Positions 36,938 to 48,154 of a DNA stretch of 64,000 bases are shown piece after piece. The notes beneath the pieces are model-generated. The model worked only from the letters and a program-made list of their open reading frames with translations, was not told the DNA's origin and did not search any database. Location: assembly GCF_004323845.1 (NCBI RefSeq), contig NZ_QPGR01000003.1, forward strand, positions 1-64,000, read 5' to 3'. The position numbers were made by a program, and so were the translations under genes. This stretch comes from Campylobacter novaezeelandiae. Lineage in GTDB: Bacteria > Campylobacterota > Campylobacteria > Campylobacterales > Campylobacteraceae. Positions within the stretch are counted from its first letter, which is position 1, and the number at the start of each line of letters is the position of its first letter.

Positions 36938-39040
36938 ATGTTTAAGTCTTTAAATATAGGTTTAAAGCTTGTTTTATCAGTAGCTGCTATTGTAATACTA
37001 GGTTTAGTTATTTTAATTATGCTTATTACTAAACAAGTAAGTAGTAATATCATTAAAGATACTGAAAATATTATCGAATCAAATTCTAAAGGATATGCTA
37101 CTCATACTCAAGGTATAATTGATGAGATCATCTCTTTAAATAAGAGTGCAGCAAGTACTTTAACAGATATGTTTAGATCAACAAGCAAAGATGATTTAGA
37201 TATTGATAATATTACAAATATTATTACCAATGTTCTTGATAATGGTGCAAATGCTGATATTACTTATTTATATCTTTTAGATCCACCTGAATATTTTAAA
37301 GAAGAAAGTAAATTTTTTAAAACTCAAAGTGGTAAATTTGTTATGTTGTATGAGGATGAAGATGTTAAAAAAGGTGGTATTAAAATACTTCAAGCTACAG
37401 ATGAAATTATAAATTTTCCAACAACAAAAGATATACTACAAAATGCTCGGTATGGAGAGGATAAAATATATAGCAATGCACCTCTTAAAATAAAACTTGG
37501 AGATACTGAGTTTTTTGGAATAAATATAGCTTCTCCAATTTTTGATAAAAAAGATAAAGTTGTGGGAATTATAGGCATGACTTTAGATTTTGATCAAGTA
37601 GCATCATATCTTTTGGATCCAAAATCACAACTATACGATGGAGAATTAAGATTAGTTTTAAATTCTGATGGAGAAATAGCTATTCATCCAAATAAAAATT
37701 TAATCCTTAAAAAACTTCAAGAAGTTAATAATGTAAAAGAAAATGATAAAATTTATCAAGCTATTAAACAAGGTGAAAATCGAATTTATAATAATTATAT
37801 TTCTACAACCGGACTTGAATCATATTTAAGTATTAGTCCTTTTAAAATCGGAGATAAATTATGGAGCGTAATGGTTGTATCTCCTAAATATTCTGTATTT
37901 GAGCCTTTAAAGAAAATACAATTAATGATTATTGGAGCTTCTTTATTTTTTGTTATCTTTGTTTTAGCAGTTGTATATTATTGTGTGCAAAAAATAGTTG
38001 GTTCAAGACTTCCTATTATTTTAAATTCTTTAGAATTATTTTTCCGCTTTTTAAATCATGAAAAAGTTCAACTTCAAACAATTAAAGTAAGAGCTAATGA
38101 TGAACTTGGTAAAATGAGTGAGATTATCAATGCAAATATCGAAAAAACAAAAAGCTCTTTGATGCAAGATGAAGATGCCATTAAAGAATCAGCTCAAACA
38201 GCAAAAGAAATAGAACTTGGTAATTTAACGGCTAGAATTACTAAAAATCCAGCTAATCCTCAGCTTGTTGAACTTAAGAATGTATTAAATAAAATGCTTG
38301 ATGTTTTACAAAATAAAATTGGTTCAAATATGAATGAAATTAACCGTGTTTTTGATAGTTATAAAGCACTAAATTTTACTACTGAAGTAAAAAATGCTAA
38401 AGGTGAAGTTGAAATTACAACTAATATTCTAGGAGAAGAGATTAAAAAAATGCTTGTTGCTTCTTCAGATTTTGCTAAAGAATTGGCAAGTCAATCTCAA
38501 GAATTAAAAACTTCAATGCACAAATTAACTGAAGGTTCCAATTTGCAGGCAAATTCTTTAGAACAATCTGCTGCAGCAGTTGAGCAAATTAGTTCATCAA
38601 TGCATAGTGTTAGTTCAAAAACAGTTGATGTTGCAAGTCAAGCAGAAGATATTAAAAATATTGTAAGCGTGATTAAAGATATAGCAGATCAAACCAATCT
38701 TTTGGCATTAAATGCAGCTATTGAAGCAGCACGTGCAGGAGAGCATGGAAGAGGCTTTGCTGTTGTTGCTGATGAGGTAAGACAATTGGCTGAAAGAACT
38801 GGAAAAAGTCTTTCTGAAATTGAAGCAAATATTAATATACTTGTTCAAAGCGTTAATGAAGTTTCAGAGTCCGTTAAAGAGCAAACAGAAGGAATTTCTC
38901 AAATTAATGAAGCTATAGCTAAACTTGAAAGTATTACTAAAGAAAATGTTGGAGTAACCAATGCAACAAATGATATTGCTAATCAAGTTGATAAAATTTC
39001 AAATGCTATTTTAGATGATGTTAATAAGAAAAAATTCTAA
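36938..39040 (+). CDS. Methyl-accepting chemotaxis receptor (Tlp1/CcaA-like)
   Basis: This is a 700-residue transmembrane chemoreceptor. The first membrane helix is at about 10-32, a periplasmic double-Cache domain at about 35-320 ([20 protein letters not shown]), and a second helix at about 330-352. A cytoplasmic linker follows, then a signalling domain with the invariant hairpin tip [20 protein letters not shown]. It would relay amino-acid or organic-acid signals to CheA/CheW. In C. jejuni the receptor in this neighbourhood (next to modE and yedF homologues) is Tlp1/CcaA, an aspartate receptor. Ligand identity here is inferred from that synteny. A GGAGG ribosome site precedes the ATG. Confidence 0.87.
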   Translation: MFKSLNIGLKLVLSVAAIVILGLVILIMLITKQVSSNIIKDTENIIESNSKGYATHTQGIIDEIISLNKSAASTLTDMFRSTSKDDLDIDNITNIITNVLDNGANADITYLYLLDPPEYFKEESKFFKTQSGKFVMLYEDEDVKKGGIKILQATDEIINFPTTKDILQNARYGEDKIYSNAPLKIKLGDTEFFGINIASPIFDKKDKVVGIIGMTLDFDQVASYLLDPKSQLYDGELRLVLNSDGEIAIHPNKNLILKKLQEVNNVKENDKIYQAIKQGENRIYNNYISTTGLESYLSISPFKIGDKLWSVMVVSPKYSVFEPLKKIQLMIIGASLFFVIFVLAVVYYCVQKIVGSRLPIILNSLELFFRFLNHEKVQLQTIKVRANDELGKMSEIINANIEKTKSSLMQDEDAIKESAQTAKEIELGNLTARITKNPANPQLVELKNVLNKMLDVLQNKIGSNMNEINRVFDSYKALNFTTEVKNAKGEVEITTNILGEEIKKMLVASSDFAKELASQSQELKTSMHKLTEGSNLQANSLEQSAAAVEQISSSMHSVSSKTVDVASQAEDIKNIVSVIKDIADQTNLLALNAAIEAARAGEHGRGFAVVADEVRQLAERTGKSLSEIEANINILVQSVNEVSESVKEQTEGISQINEAIAKLESITKENVGVTNATNDIANQVDKISNAILDDVNKKKF

Positions 39041-39044
39041 TTTT

Positions 39045-39067
39045 TATCCGCTTTAAGCGGATATTTT
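39045..39067 (+). terminator. Terminator of the chemoreceptor gene
   Basis: TATCCGCTT (39045-39053) and AAGCGGATA (39055-39063) form a GC-containing hairpin (working stem about 7 bp, small loop) followed by TTTT. It starts 5 bp after the stop codon. Confidence 0.8.
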
Positions 39068-39121
39068 AATATTTTTAAATTGAAATTACTTTTTTAGTTT
39101 TCATATGATTTAAGGGAAATT

Positions 39122-39694
39122 ATGAAAATTGATTGTCGTGATCTTACTTGTCCTATGCCAGTAGTTGAAACCAAAAATGCTTTAGAAAACCTCAATGAGG
39201 GTGAAGTTTTAGAAATTCTTATAAATTCTTCTGTTTCAAAAAACAATATATTAAAATTTTTAACTTCTTTAAATTTAAATCCTAGTGTTGAAGATTTTAA
39301 AAATGAAAGCTATATCAAAGTTTATAAAAGGGATATAAATTTAAATCAAGCAAATGTAAATGAGTATAATGTCTTGTTTTTAAAAACTGATAAAATAGGA
39401 TCTGGAGAATTAGGAGAAAAGTTATTTGTTGGTTTTTTGGATAATTTAAAAAATATAGATTATATTCCAAGTAAAATTCTTTGTGTTAATGAAAGTGTTT
39501 TAATTAATACAGATGAAAATCATAAAGCTTATAAGGTTATGAAAGAATTGGAAAATTTAGGTGTTGAAATTATTAGTTGTGGAGCTTGTTTAGAGTTTTT
39601 CGGTAAAACAAATGAACTTAAAATAGGCAATATTGGCAATGCTTATGAAATTTTAAATGAGCTTTTTGGTAAAGCAAAAATTATTACTTTATAA
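39122..39694 (+). CDS. yedF: Selenium metabolism protein YedF (TusA + DsrE-like domains)
   Basis: This is a 190-residue protein. The N-terminal about 75 residues are a TusA domain with the CPMP motif (CRDLTCPMPVVETK). The C-terminal about 100 residues are a DsrE-like domain with GVEIISCGACLEFF cysteines. This two-domain YedF typically sits beside selD and is thought to handle selenium or persulfide for selenophosphate synthesis. It is 8 bp upstream of selD, in the same operon. Length and domain order are as expected. Confidence 0.9.
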   Translation: MKIDCRDLTCPMPVVETKNALENLNEGEVLEILINSSVSKNNILKFLTSLNLNPSVEDFKNESYIKVYKRDINLNQANVNEYNVLFLKTDKIGSGELGEKLFVGFLDNLKNIDYIPSKILCVNESVLINTDENHKAYKVMKELENLGVEIISCGACLEFFGKTNELKIGNIGNAYEILNELFGKAKIITL

Positions 39695-39702
39695 GGTGTA
39701 TT

Positions 39703-40728
39703 TTGAAGCAGTATAAAAATCAAAATTTAACATATTTTGTTAAAGCAGCAGGTTGAGCAGCAAAACTAAACCCGGGTGGTCTTAAAACAATTTTAAGTTT
39801 TATGCAAAGCTCTCCTTGTTTGCTAAGTGGTATTGATAATAATGAAGATGCAAGTGTATATAAGCTAAATGATGATTTAGCTTTAGTGCAAACTTTAGAT
39901 TTTATTACCCCTATAGTAGATAGTGCGTATCATTTTGGTGCCATAGCTGCTGCAAATGCTTTAAGTGATATTTTTGCCATGGGTGCAGAAGTGGCTAATG
40001 CTTTAAATATTGTAGGTTTTGACAGTAAAAATCACTCTTTAGATGTTTTAAAAGAAATTTTAGAAGGAGCAAATGATAAAGTTAAAGAGTGTGGAGGATT
40101 GGTTACTGGAGGACATACTATAGAGAGCAATGAGCTTTTTTTCGGTCTTAGCGTTACTGGTAAAGTTCATCCTAATAAATTTATAGCTAATAATACTTCT
40201 AAAATAGGCGATTTAATTATCTTAACCAAACCTTTGGGAACGGGTATTTTAAGTACAGCTTTAAAAGCTAAGCTTTTAAAAACTAAATATTTAAATGATA
40301 TGCTTGAAAGTATGATGTGTTTAAATTTAAAGGCTTCAAGGATTGCCTTAAAATTTAAAATAAATGCTATGAGTGATGTGACTGGTTTTGGACTTTTGGG
40401 TCATTTAAAAGAAATGTTAAATAATCAAATTAGTTTTGAAATTTTCAAAGACCAAATTCCTTATTTAAGTGGAGCAAAAGAGTATTTTGATATGGGATTA
40501 ATCCCAAATGGAGCTTATAAAAATTTTGAATTTATTAAAGATTTTTATCCTTTGATTACAGAAGAAGAGCTTATTTTATGCGATCCTCAAACTTCAGGAG
40601 GGCTTTTGATTTCTGTTGATGAAAATGAAGCTTTAGATCTTTTAAAAAATTTAAAAGATGAAGGTATTGAGGCTAGTATCATAGCAAAGGTTTTATCAAA
40701 ACAAAAAGAAAGTTTTCTTTTTAAATAA
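39703..40728 (+). CDS. selD: Selenide, water dikinase SelD, itself a selenoprotein
   Basis: This enzyme makes selenophosphate from selenide and ATP, the selenium donor for selenocysteine. It has about 341 residues if the in-frame TGA at 39754-39756 is read as Sec18. From TTG 39703 the sequence is VKAAG-Sec-AAKLNPGGL, where other SelD proteins have Cys or Sec at the same site followed by the catalytic lysine. MSDVTGFGLLGHL and CDPQTSGGLL are conserved ATP- and metal-binding motifs. Without readthrough translation would have to start at 39802, losing the active site. A stem-loop follows the UGA. Confidence 0.92.
39767..39784 (+). promoter_or_regulatory. SECIS-like hairpin in selD
   Basis: Starting about 10 bases after the selD UGA, TAAACC (39767-39772) pairs with GGT-C-TTA (39778-39784, C bulged) around a CGGGT loop. 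Distance and G-rich loop resemble the hairpin after the fdhA UGA, so both may be read by the same SelB. The stem is short, so this is tentative. Confidence 0.5.
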
Positions 40729-40798
40729 AATTATGTCATTAGCAAAGTGAAAAATAGAGTAAAAATAAAATATTTTATTGATTTTAAATTCTAAATAA

Positions 40799-40873
40799 AT
40801 TAACAAAATAAAACGTCAAAGCATTTTAAGGGAGCAAATTAATAGTCTAGTAGCTGAGCTTGAAGGAATTTAA
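40799..40873 (+). other. Short orphan coding-like tail in the gap after selD
   Basis: The 40729-40869 gap holds no gene with a start. A 24-codon open stretch runs from 40799 to a stop at 40871, ending in REQINSLVAELEGI, which looks like a helical protein C-terminus. In C. jejuni, proline catabolism genes occupy this position. This may be a scar of a lost gene, but I cannot identify the parent. Confidence 0.3.
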
Positions 40874-40897
40874 GGTTTTTGGATTAAAAACCTTAAA
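40869..40897. terminator. Hairpin at the tusA-like 3' end
   Basis: TTTAAGGTTTTT (40869-40880) and AAAAACCTTAAA (40886-40897) form a perfect 12-bp stem with a 5-base loop. It overlaps the last codons and stop of the minus-strand tusA-like gene and could terminate transcription from both sides. Confidence 0.6.
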
Positions 40898-41097
40898 GTA
40901 GGTCCGCTTTGTTCGATTTTAAGCACATTAAAACCGCGATTTTGAGCATCTTTAGGTATAGAATTAATACTTTGAGGACAATCACATAAAACTTCTAAAA
41001 TCTCGCCACTTTTAAGCTGAGGCAAGATTTCTAAAGTAGCAATAGCTGGATAAGGACAAGCTTCGCCTTCTAAATTTAGGGTATAATTTATAATCAT
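40870..41097 (-). CDS. TusA-family sulfur/selenium carrier protein
   Basis: This 75-residue single-domain protein has the diagnostic CPYPAI motif (EGEACPYPAIATLEI), in which the cysteine carries a persulfide or selenide. It belongs to the small YedF/SirA branch that pairs with YedE transporters. It lies downstream of pirin and yedE on the minus strand and is read toward selD. A role in delivering selenium or sulfur imported by YedE is inferred. AAGGATAAGA precedes the ATG. Confidence 0.9.
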   Translation of the reverse strand: MIINYTLNLEGEACPYPAIATLEILPQLKSGEILEVLCDCPQSINSIPKDAQNRGFNVLKIEQSGPTLRFLIQKP

Positions 41098-41162
41098 TCT
41101 TATCCTTTTAATAAAAATATTTTTTAAAATGATTTAAATAGGCTTATAAATCATTTTCATTT

Positions 41163-42002
41163 TTAATAATTAGTATTTGTTTTTAAAAAAGTTCCATTTC
41201 TTAGCTCTTCAAAAGCCAAATTTAACTCTTCTTTGGTATTCATAACTATAGGCCCACCCCATTCACAAGGCTCATTTAAAGGTGTAGAACTCATAAAAAG
41301 AATTTGAGCTTTTTTATCCGTACTTTTTAGTTCAAAATACTCTCCTAAACTAAGTTTTATTGCTGTTTTTTCTTTCACTAATTGATCATTAATAAAAGCG
41401 TCTCCTTGTAGTAAAAAAAGCATAACAAAATAGTCTTTTTTTGTATGAATCATTTGTGTTGCATTAGGATTTAAGTGAATGTCATAATAATCAAAAGGCA
41501 AAAATTTGCTTTTATATCCATTTTCACCTTGATATTCTCCTGCTAAGATTCTCATTTTGCCATTTTCTAGCTCAAGTTCTTTAATCTCATCTTCTTTAAT
41601 GCTTTTATAAAAAGGATCACTCATTTTATCTTTTTGAGGTAAGTTAAGCCATAGTTGTACGCCTAGCATTCTTGTAGAAGGATGTAAAATTTCTTCGTGT
41701 AAAATTCCACTTCCAGCACTCATCCATTGAACTTGTCCATTTTGTATAGTATCTGTATTTCCTAAACTATCCTTGTGAGTCATAGAGCCTTCATAAACAT
41801 AACTTATAGTTTCAATGCCTCTATGTGGATGCATAGGAAAACTTGCTTTATAATCATTAAAATTTGTACTATCAAAACAATCAAGCATTAAAATAGGATC
41901 AAATTCTTTTATAGTTTGTGGCCCTAAAACTCTTGTAAGTTTTACTCCAGCACCATCTATAGTTTCTCTTCCGCATATAAGTTTTTCTATTTTTCTTTGC
42001 AT
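41163..42002 (-). CDS. Pirin-family cupin protein
   Basis: This 279-residue two-domain cupin has the N-terminal metal-binding motif FPMHPHRGIETISYV, followed by WMSAGSGILHEE, as in YhhW/pirin quercetinase-like proteins. The C-terminal domain is shorter and lacks metal ligands. Some family members oxidise flavonoids; others act in redox signalling. The role here is unknown. AAAGGAGTATCA precedes the ATG. It lies between yedE and the tusA-like gene and probably shares their transcript. Confidence 0.9.
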   Translation of the reverse strand: MQRKIEKLICGRETIDGAGVKLTRVLGPQTIKEFDPILMLDCFDSTNFNDYKASFPMHPHRGIETISYVYEGSMTHKDSLGNTDTIQNGQVQWMSAGSGILHEEILHPSTRMLGVQLWLNLPQKDKMSDPFYKSIKEDEIKELELENGKMRILAGEYQGENGYKSKFLPFDYYDIHLNPNATQMIHTKKDYFVMLFLLQGDAFINDQLVKEKTAIKLSLGEYFELKSTDKKAQILFMSSTPLNEPCEWGGPIVMNTKEELNLAFEELRNGTFLKTNTNY

Positions 42003-42013
42003 TGATACTCCTT

Positions 42014-43201
42014 TTAAAAAAATTTTTTATATATTATAGCCCAAATAAAAAGTGATAAAAATAATAAAAGATTTATGCTTAAGCCCCCTAAATTTCCAAA
42101 AGTATTTAATAGATTGATTTTTATACCATTTATAAAATAATAAGGCAATAAATCATAGCTCAATGCTAAAATCATAGTTCCTACAATATTAGCAACACCT
42201 GCTATCATAAAGTGAATTTGTCCTTCAAAAGCTCTATAAGTCCAACCACACTCACAACCCCCTGCAAAGACTATACCAAAACCAAATAAAAAAGCTCCTA
42301 ACATAAGAGCAGGTGAAATTTCTATTATTTTGCTTGTGTGTCCTTGCAAGATAAAAGCAAAGGCTATAATACTTGCAAGCATCATTGCTATTAATGCTGC
42401 TTTTAAAGGATTGTCTCTTTTGAATAAAAATAAATCTCTAAAACAAGAGGTAAAGCAAATTTGACCTTTAGCTATCAAAAAACCAAAAATAAAACCAAAA
42501 ATTAAAGCTAAAGTTAAAAGACTTTTTTTATTTTGAAGATTAATGTCTCCATTTTTTAAAAAAAGATAAATTACTAAGAATAAAAACATTATAAATAACA
42601 CTATTGCGAGTAAAAAATAAAATTTTTCAAATAAGGTATTATTTTTTAAGGGTTTATTTTTTTTATCAACACGTATTAATTTAGCTTTTGGTTTAAAAAA
42701 AGAAATATTACAAATTTTTACACCTGCATAAATACCTAAAATCATAAAAAAAGTAAAAATCCAAGTATGAAAGGAAAAATAAGGAAGTCCTGTAAAAAAA
42801 TTGGCAAGATTGCATCCAAAAGCAAGTCTAGCGCCATAACCTGAGAGAATTCCTCCTACAATGGCTTGAAAGATACGTATTTTGCTAGCTGGAAAGCGAA
42901 TTTTAAATTTATTAGATAATAAAGCTGCAATAAAACAACCCATAAACATACCAAGAATCATAATTCCATCTATTCTGGTGAAAATATTGCCTTCTAAATT
43001 TTGTTTTTGATAGTATGAGTATTTTTCCAAATTTATACCTAAGAATTCTAAGAATTCTCCACCTAATCGTGTAAATTCTCCAGTAACTGCCCAAACATTG
43101 CCAAAAATTCCAAAATATACAGCACTTAAAATTCCAAGTAAAATGAAAACGTGAGTATTATTCCAAAAAGAAATTAAATATTTTTGTTTGAAATAATTCA
43201 T
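42014..43201 (-). CDS. yedE: YedE-type membrane transporter (selenium/sulfur-related, DUF395)
   Basis: This predicted 395-residue inner-membrane protein has about ten helices and paired YeeE/YedE motifs. GYGARLAFGCNLANFFTGL appears in the first half and GIVFAGGCECGWTYRAFEG in the second, each with a conserved cysteine. QICFTSCFRDLF lies between them. Homologues import thiosulfate or, next to selenium genes, are proposed selenium transporters. Clustering with selD, yedF and selC favours selenium here. ATG 43201 follows AGGAATTTTCTT; a longer reading to 43228 is less likely. Confidence 0.87.
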   Translation of the reverse strand: MNYFKQKYLISFWNNTHVFILLGILSAVYFGIFGNVWAVTGEFTRLGGEFLEFLGINLEKYSYYQKQNLEGNIFTRIDGIMILGMFMGCFIAALLSNKFKIRFPASKIRIFQAIVGGILSGYGARLAFGCNLANFFTGLPYFSFHTWIFTFFMILGIYAGVKICNISFFKPKAKLIRVDKKNKPLKNNTLFEKFYFLLAIVLFIMFLFLVIYLFLKNGDINLQNKKSLLTLALIFGFIFGFLIAKGQICFTSCFRDLFLFKRDNPLKAALIAMMLASIIAFAFILQGHTSKIIEISPALMLGAFLFGFGIVFAGGCECGWTYRAFEGQIHFMIAGVANIVGTMILALSYDLLPYYFINGIKINLLNTFGNLGGLSINLLLFLSLFIWAIIYKKFF

Positions 43202-43353
43202 AAGAAAATTCCTAATTGTAATTATCAAAACCTTGATACTAAAGACAAAAATTATATGTTAAATCGGTAAAGTTGTCAAAAATTTATAATTTAATATAGA
43301 TTTTAATAATTTAACTAGAAATAACTTTAATAATATTTTGTTTTTTATTTGGT

Positions 43354-43359
43354 TATAAT
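43354..43359 (+). promoter_or_regulatory. -10 box for tRNA-Sec
   Basis: TATAAT in TTTGGTTATAATAACAAC, ending 6 bases before the mature 5' end of the tRNA. It probably also drives purA, which follows 18 bp after the tRNA. Confidence 0.7.
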
Positions 43360-43365
43360 AACAAC

Positions 43366-43463
43366 GGAAGATAAGTGTATCTGGTGATCGCCACTGACTT
43401 CAAATCAGATGAAAGAATAGCTGGCTATTCTTTGGGGAGTTCGATTCTCTCATCTTCTCGCCA
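43366..43463 (+). tRNA. selC: Selenocysteine tRNA (anticodon TCA)
   Basis: This 98-base tRNA has anticodon TCA (43400-43402) in a TGACTTCAAATCA loop context, matching UGA. It has the extra-long variable arm typical of tRNA-Sec (GAAAGAATAG-CTGG-CTATTCTTT), a TTCGATTCT T-loop and an encoded CCA at 43461-43463. The acceptor stem pairs GGAAGAT with ATCTTCT, with one G-T at the end. It supplies Sec for the UGA codons in fdhA and selD. Confidence 0.95.
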
Positions 43464-43478
43464 TGCAAATAAGGATAA

Positions 43479-45149
<1,671 letters not shown>

Positions 45150-45157
<8 letters not shown>

Positions 45158-45668
45158 GATAATATTTTCATTTTTTTTATTGGTTTTATCTTTACAAGCT
45201 GAACAAAATTGTGAACAATATTTTGAATCAAAAAAAGCTCAATTAGAACTTCAGACAAGAGAATTTGATGAAGCAAGACAGTCTTTAGAAGCTTTTAAAG
45301 CTTCTTTTGAAGCCTTACAAAAAGAAAAAATGCAAGAACTAGCCACAAAAGAAGCAGAAGTAAATGCTACTTTAGCACAGATTGATAGTTTAAAAAAAGA
45401 AAATGCTAGGCTTTTAGAAGAAAAGAAAAAAATATTAGACACTATTAATGAAAAAACAGAAGGAAGAGTAAAAGAAATTTATTCTCAAATGAAAGATGCT
45501 GCTATTGCCAATGTATTAAGTCAAATGGATGCTGAAGATGCGAGTAAAATAATGCTTTCTTTAGAGTCGAGAAAAATTTCAGGAGTTCTTTCAAAAATGG
45601 ATCCTAAGAAAGCATCTGAACTTACATTATTGCTTAAAAATATGGATAATAATACAAGTTCAAATTAA
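45150..45668 (+). CDS. MotE-like exported coiled-coil protein, predicted N-glycoprotein
   Basis: This is a 172-residue protein with a signal peptide (about 1-17, SFFLLVLSLQA), a periplasmic coiled coil (about 25-105) and a C-terminal MgtE-N/MotE-like repeat (LSQMDAEDASKIMLSLE, LSKMDPKKASELTLLL). Two sites fit the Campylobacter PglB sequon D/E-x-N-x-S/T: EVNAT (Asn72) and DNNTS (Asn168). The homologous C. jejuni Cj1496c is a reported glycoprotein affecting invasion. The start is ATG 45150 behind AAAAGGAAAA, rather than the upstream in-frame codon at 45132. Confidence 0.82.
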
Positions 45669-45737
45669 GACTTATTTTAATATTCTTTTACCTAAAATAA
45701 GCTATTATTGTAAAATTATTTTTAAAAGGCTTAAAGA

Positions 45738-46289
45738 ATGCGTATAAAACTACCACATATTCCTTATATCGCTAATAAAATAACATTAGATATTATGCAT
45801 TGTTCTTTTATTGAAGTTAAAGATCAATTAGAAAAAATTAATTTATGTATAAAAAATGTTTTAGAAAATGATGTATTAAATGAAAGAAAATTAGATGAGA
45901 GAGTGAAAAAAATTTTAGAAGAGCAAGAAGAAGAAATAGAATTTATGCAAATAGATCGTAAAAATATGTTTTGGCTTATTAAAAAAAGACTGGCAAATGA
46001 ATTTAAAGTGATTTTAAATTCAGAAGATAGACATAATAATTTGGCTCATGAGATTTTAAGTGAATTGATTGATAATGATTATATAAATTTTCTTGTTTCG
46101 GAAAATAGAGTAAAAAATTTGATTTTTTCAAGCATAGAAGGATATTTAAAAATTTATGAAGAGATTGAAGATGAGGTTTATGAAAAAATAAGTAATTATA
46201 AAACCAAACCTATACCAGGAAGTGAAGAATATGAACTTATCTTTGAAAAACTTTATCAAGAAGAGCTTAGAAAAAAGGGAATGTTTTAA
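45738..46289 (+). CDS. DUF507-family protein of unknown function
   Basis: This 183-residue soluble acidic helical protein matches the DUF507 family pattern: MRIKLPHIPYIANKI at the N-terminus, ILNSEDRHNNLAHEIL in the middle, and a basic-acidic tail ending EELRKKGMF. No enzyme motif is visible and the role is unknown. It is conserved next to carA in Campylobacter. Its last base overlaps the first base of the carA ATG, so they are translationally coupled. Confidence 0.8.
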   Translation: MRIKLPHIPYIANKITLDIMHCSFIEVKDQLEKINLCIKNVLENDVLNERKLDERVKKILEEQEEEIEFMQIDRKNMFWLIKKRLANEFKVILNSEDRHNNLAHEILSELIDNDYINFLVSENRVKNLIFSSIEGYLKIYEEIEDEVYEKISNYKTKPIPGSEEYELIFEKLYQEELRKKGMF

Positions 46290-47407
46290 TGAAGGCTTAT
46301 GTGTATTTAGAAAATGGTATTTTTTTGAATGCTAAGGCTTTTGGAGCTAGTGGAACTTTTTTAGGAGAGCTTGTTTTTAATACTTCTTTAACAGGATATC
46401 AAGAGATTATTTCAGATCCTTCATATGCAGGACAATTTATCGTTTTTTCTATGCCAGAAATTGGTATAGTAGGGACAAATGATGATGATAATGAAAGCGA
46501 AGAAATTTTTGCTAGTGGAATAGTTATTAGAGAATTAAATAATTATTTTTCTAATTTTAGAGCCAAAGAAAGTTTACAGACCTATCTTAAAAAACATAAT
46601 AAAATTGGCATTTACGATATAGATACAAGATTTTTAGTTAAAATGATAAGAGATAATGGAAATTTAAGAGCTATTATTTCAACCGAAATTTCTAATAAAG
46701 AAGAATTAAAAGAGAAACTAAATTTAAGTGCTAAATTTGATCAAATTAATTTTGTAAAAAATGTAAGTACTAAAAAAATATATTCTCATAAAAATGGCGC
46801 TTGGAATCACAATACTAAAAAATTTAATCCTTCGCAAAAAAATTCTAAAAAACTTGCTGTTATTGATTATGGCGTGAAAAAAAATATTCTTAATGAACTT
46901 GTTGAAGTAGGTTTTGAGGTAGATGTTTTCCCTTATAATACTAAAGCTAAAGATCTAATTGCTTTATATGAACAAAAAAAAATCCATGGAGTATTTCTCT
47001 CTAATGGCCCAGGTGAACCAAAAATTTTGAAAGATGAGATACTAGAAATTAAAAAACTTGTAAAAGCCAAAATTCCAATACTTGGAATTTGCTTAGGACA
47101 TCAACTTTTAAGCAATGCTTTTGGTTATGAAACTTATAAAATGAAATTTGGTCAACATGGGGCTAATCATCCTGTGTTAAATTTAGAAAATAAAAAAATA
47201 GAGATTACTGCTCAAAACCATAATTATAATGTTCCAGAAGAACTTTGCGAAGTAGCTATTATTACGCATAGAAATTTGTTTGGAGATAATGTAGAAGGTG
47301 TTAGATATAAAGATTATCCCATTATCTCAGTTCAACATCATCCAGAAAGTTCATCAGGACCTCATGAGAGTAAATATATTTTTAAAGAATTTATGAATTT
47401 AATGTGA
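46289..47407 (+). CDS. carA: Carbamoyl-phosphate synthase small (glutaminase) subunit
   Basis: This 372-residue subunit hydrolyses glutamine and channels ammonia to CarB for arginine and pyrimidine synthesis. The N-terminal CPSase domain has FNTSLTGYQEIISDPSYAGQ. The C-terminal class I glutamine amidotransferase has the catalytic cysteine in ILGICLGHQLL and the His/Glu pair in QHHPESSSGPHES. Intact and of normal length. The stop overlaps the next gene's GTG by 3 bases. Confidence 0.97.
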   Translation: MKAYVYLENGIFLNAKAFGASGTFLGELVFNTSLTGYQEIISDPSYAGQFIVFSMPEIGIVGTNDDDNESEEIFASGIVIRELNNYFSNFRAKESLQTYLKKHNKIGIYDIDTRFLVKMIRDNGNLRAIISTEISNKEELKEKLNLSAKFDQINFVKNVSTKKIYSHKNGAWNHNTKKFNPSQKNSKKLAVIDYGVKKNILNELVEVGFEVDVFPYNTKAKDLIALYEQKKIHGVFLSNGPGEPKILKDEILEIKKLVKAKIPILGICLGHQLLSNAFGYETYKMKFGQHGANHPVLNLENKKIEITAQNHNYNVPEELCEVAIITHRNLFGDNVEGVRYKDYPIISVQHHPESSSGPHESKYIFKEFMNLM

Positions 47408-48060
47408 ACTTAGATCTTTTAGTCTTTATAAGCATTGCCTTTTTATCAAGCTTTGGACATTGTTATTCAATGTGCGGAGGTTTTGTTTTGCTTTTTTTAA
47501 ATTTAAATAAAGAAGCAAAGAATTTATTTATTCTACAAATAATTTTTCATTTTTTTAGAATTTTGACTTATATTTTTTTGGGTGTTTTATTTAGTCTAAT
47601 TGGAAATTTTTTTCTCATTGATACTACAATTCAAAATCTGTTTTTTTTTATTATAGGCTTATTAATGATTTTTTTAGGTTTTGCCTTAATATTTAGAGGT
47701 AAAATTTTATTTTTGATTGAAAATCATATTTTTTACGAAAAATTTATTATAAAAATATTTCAGAAAGCTAAAACTTATAAAGGTGTGAAATCAGCCATAT
47801 TTTTAGGTTTTTTTAACGGTTTTATACCTTGTGGTTTGGTATATTTTTTTATAGCTTCAGCTATGAGTAGGCAAAATATTTTAGAAAGTGCTTTGATTAT
47901 GTTTATTTTTGGTCTTTCTACCTTACCTGCTTTATTTCTTTTTTCGCTAATGGCTAAATTTTTAAGTGATTTGTTTAGAAATATTTTTAATTATATTGCT
48001 TATTTTGCCATTATATTTTATGGATTATATTTATCTTTTATAGGTTTTAAAAATTTCTAA
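47404..48060 (+). CDS. TauE/SafE/UreH-like membrane protein near the cbb3 operon
   Basis: This is a 218-residue protein with about six membrane helices. The N-terminal FGHCYSMCGGF (CxxxC in helix 1) and a repeated GFFNGFIPCGLVYFF in the second half are features of the DsbD/CcdA-like UreH_2 family. Members beside ccoN are associated with cytochrome c or copper handling during cbb3 oxidase assembly. That role is inferred from location. It starts at GTG 47404 overlapping the carA stop (GTGA). About 95 bp separate it from ccoN. Confidence 0.75.
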   Translation: MNLDLLVFISIAFLSSFGHCYSMCGGFVLLFLNLNKEAKNLFILQIIFHFFRILTYIFLGVLFSLIGNFFLIDTTIQNLFFFIIGLLMIFLGFALIFRGKILFLIENHIFYEKFIIKIFQKAKTYKGVKSAIFLGFFNGFIPCGLVYFFIASAMSRQNILESALIMFIFGLSTLPALFLFSLMAKFLSDLFRNIFNYIAYFAIIFYGLYLSFIGFKNF

Positions 48061-48118
48061 TTTGTAACAAATCATTAACTATTTGAATTTTTTAAGAAAA
48101 AATCTATTGTTATTGTTT

Positions 48119-48124
48119 TATAAT
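48119..48124 (+). promoter_or_regulatory. -10 box for the cbb3 oxidase operon
   Basis: TATAAT within TTGTTTTATAATAATT, 31 bp before the ccoN ATG. It is preceded by T-rich sequence as in other promoters of this window. Confidence 0.6.
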
Positions 48125-48154
48125 AATTAACTATAAAAATTCTAAGGAGAATTG

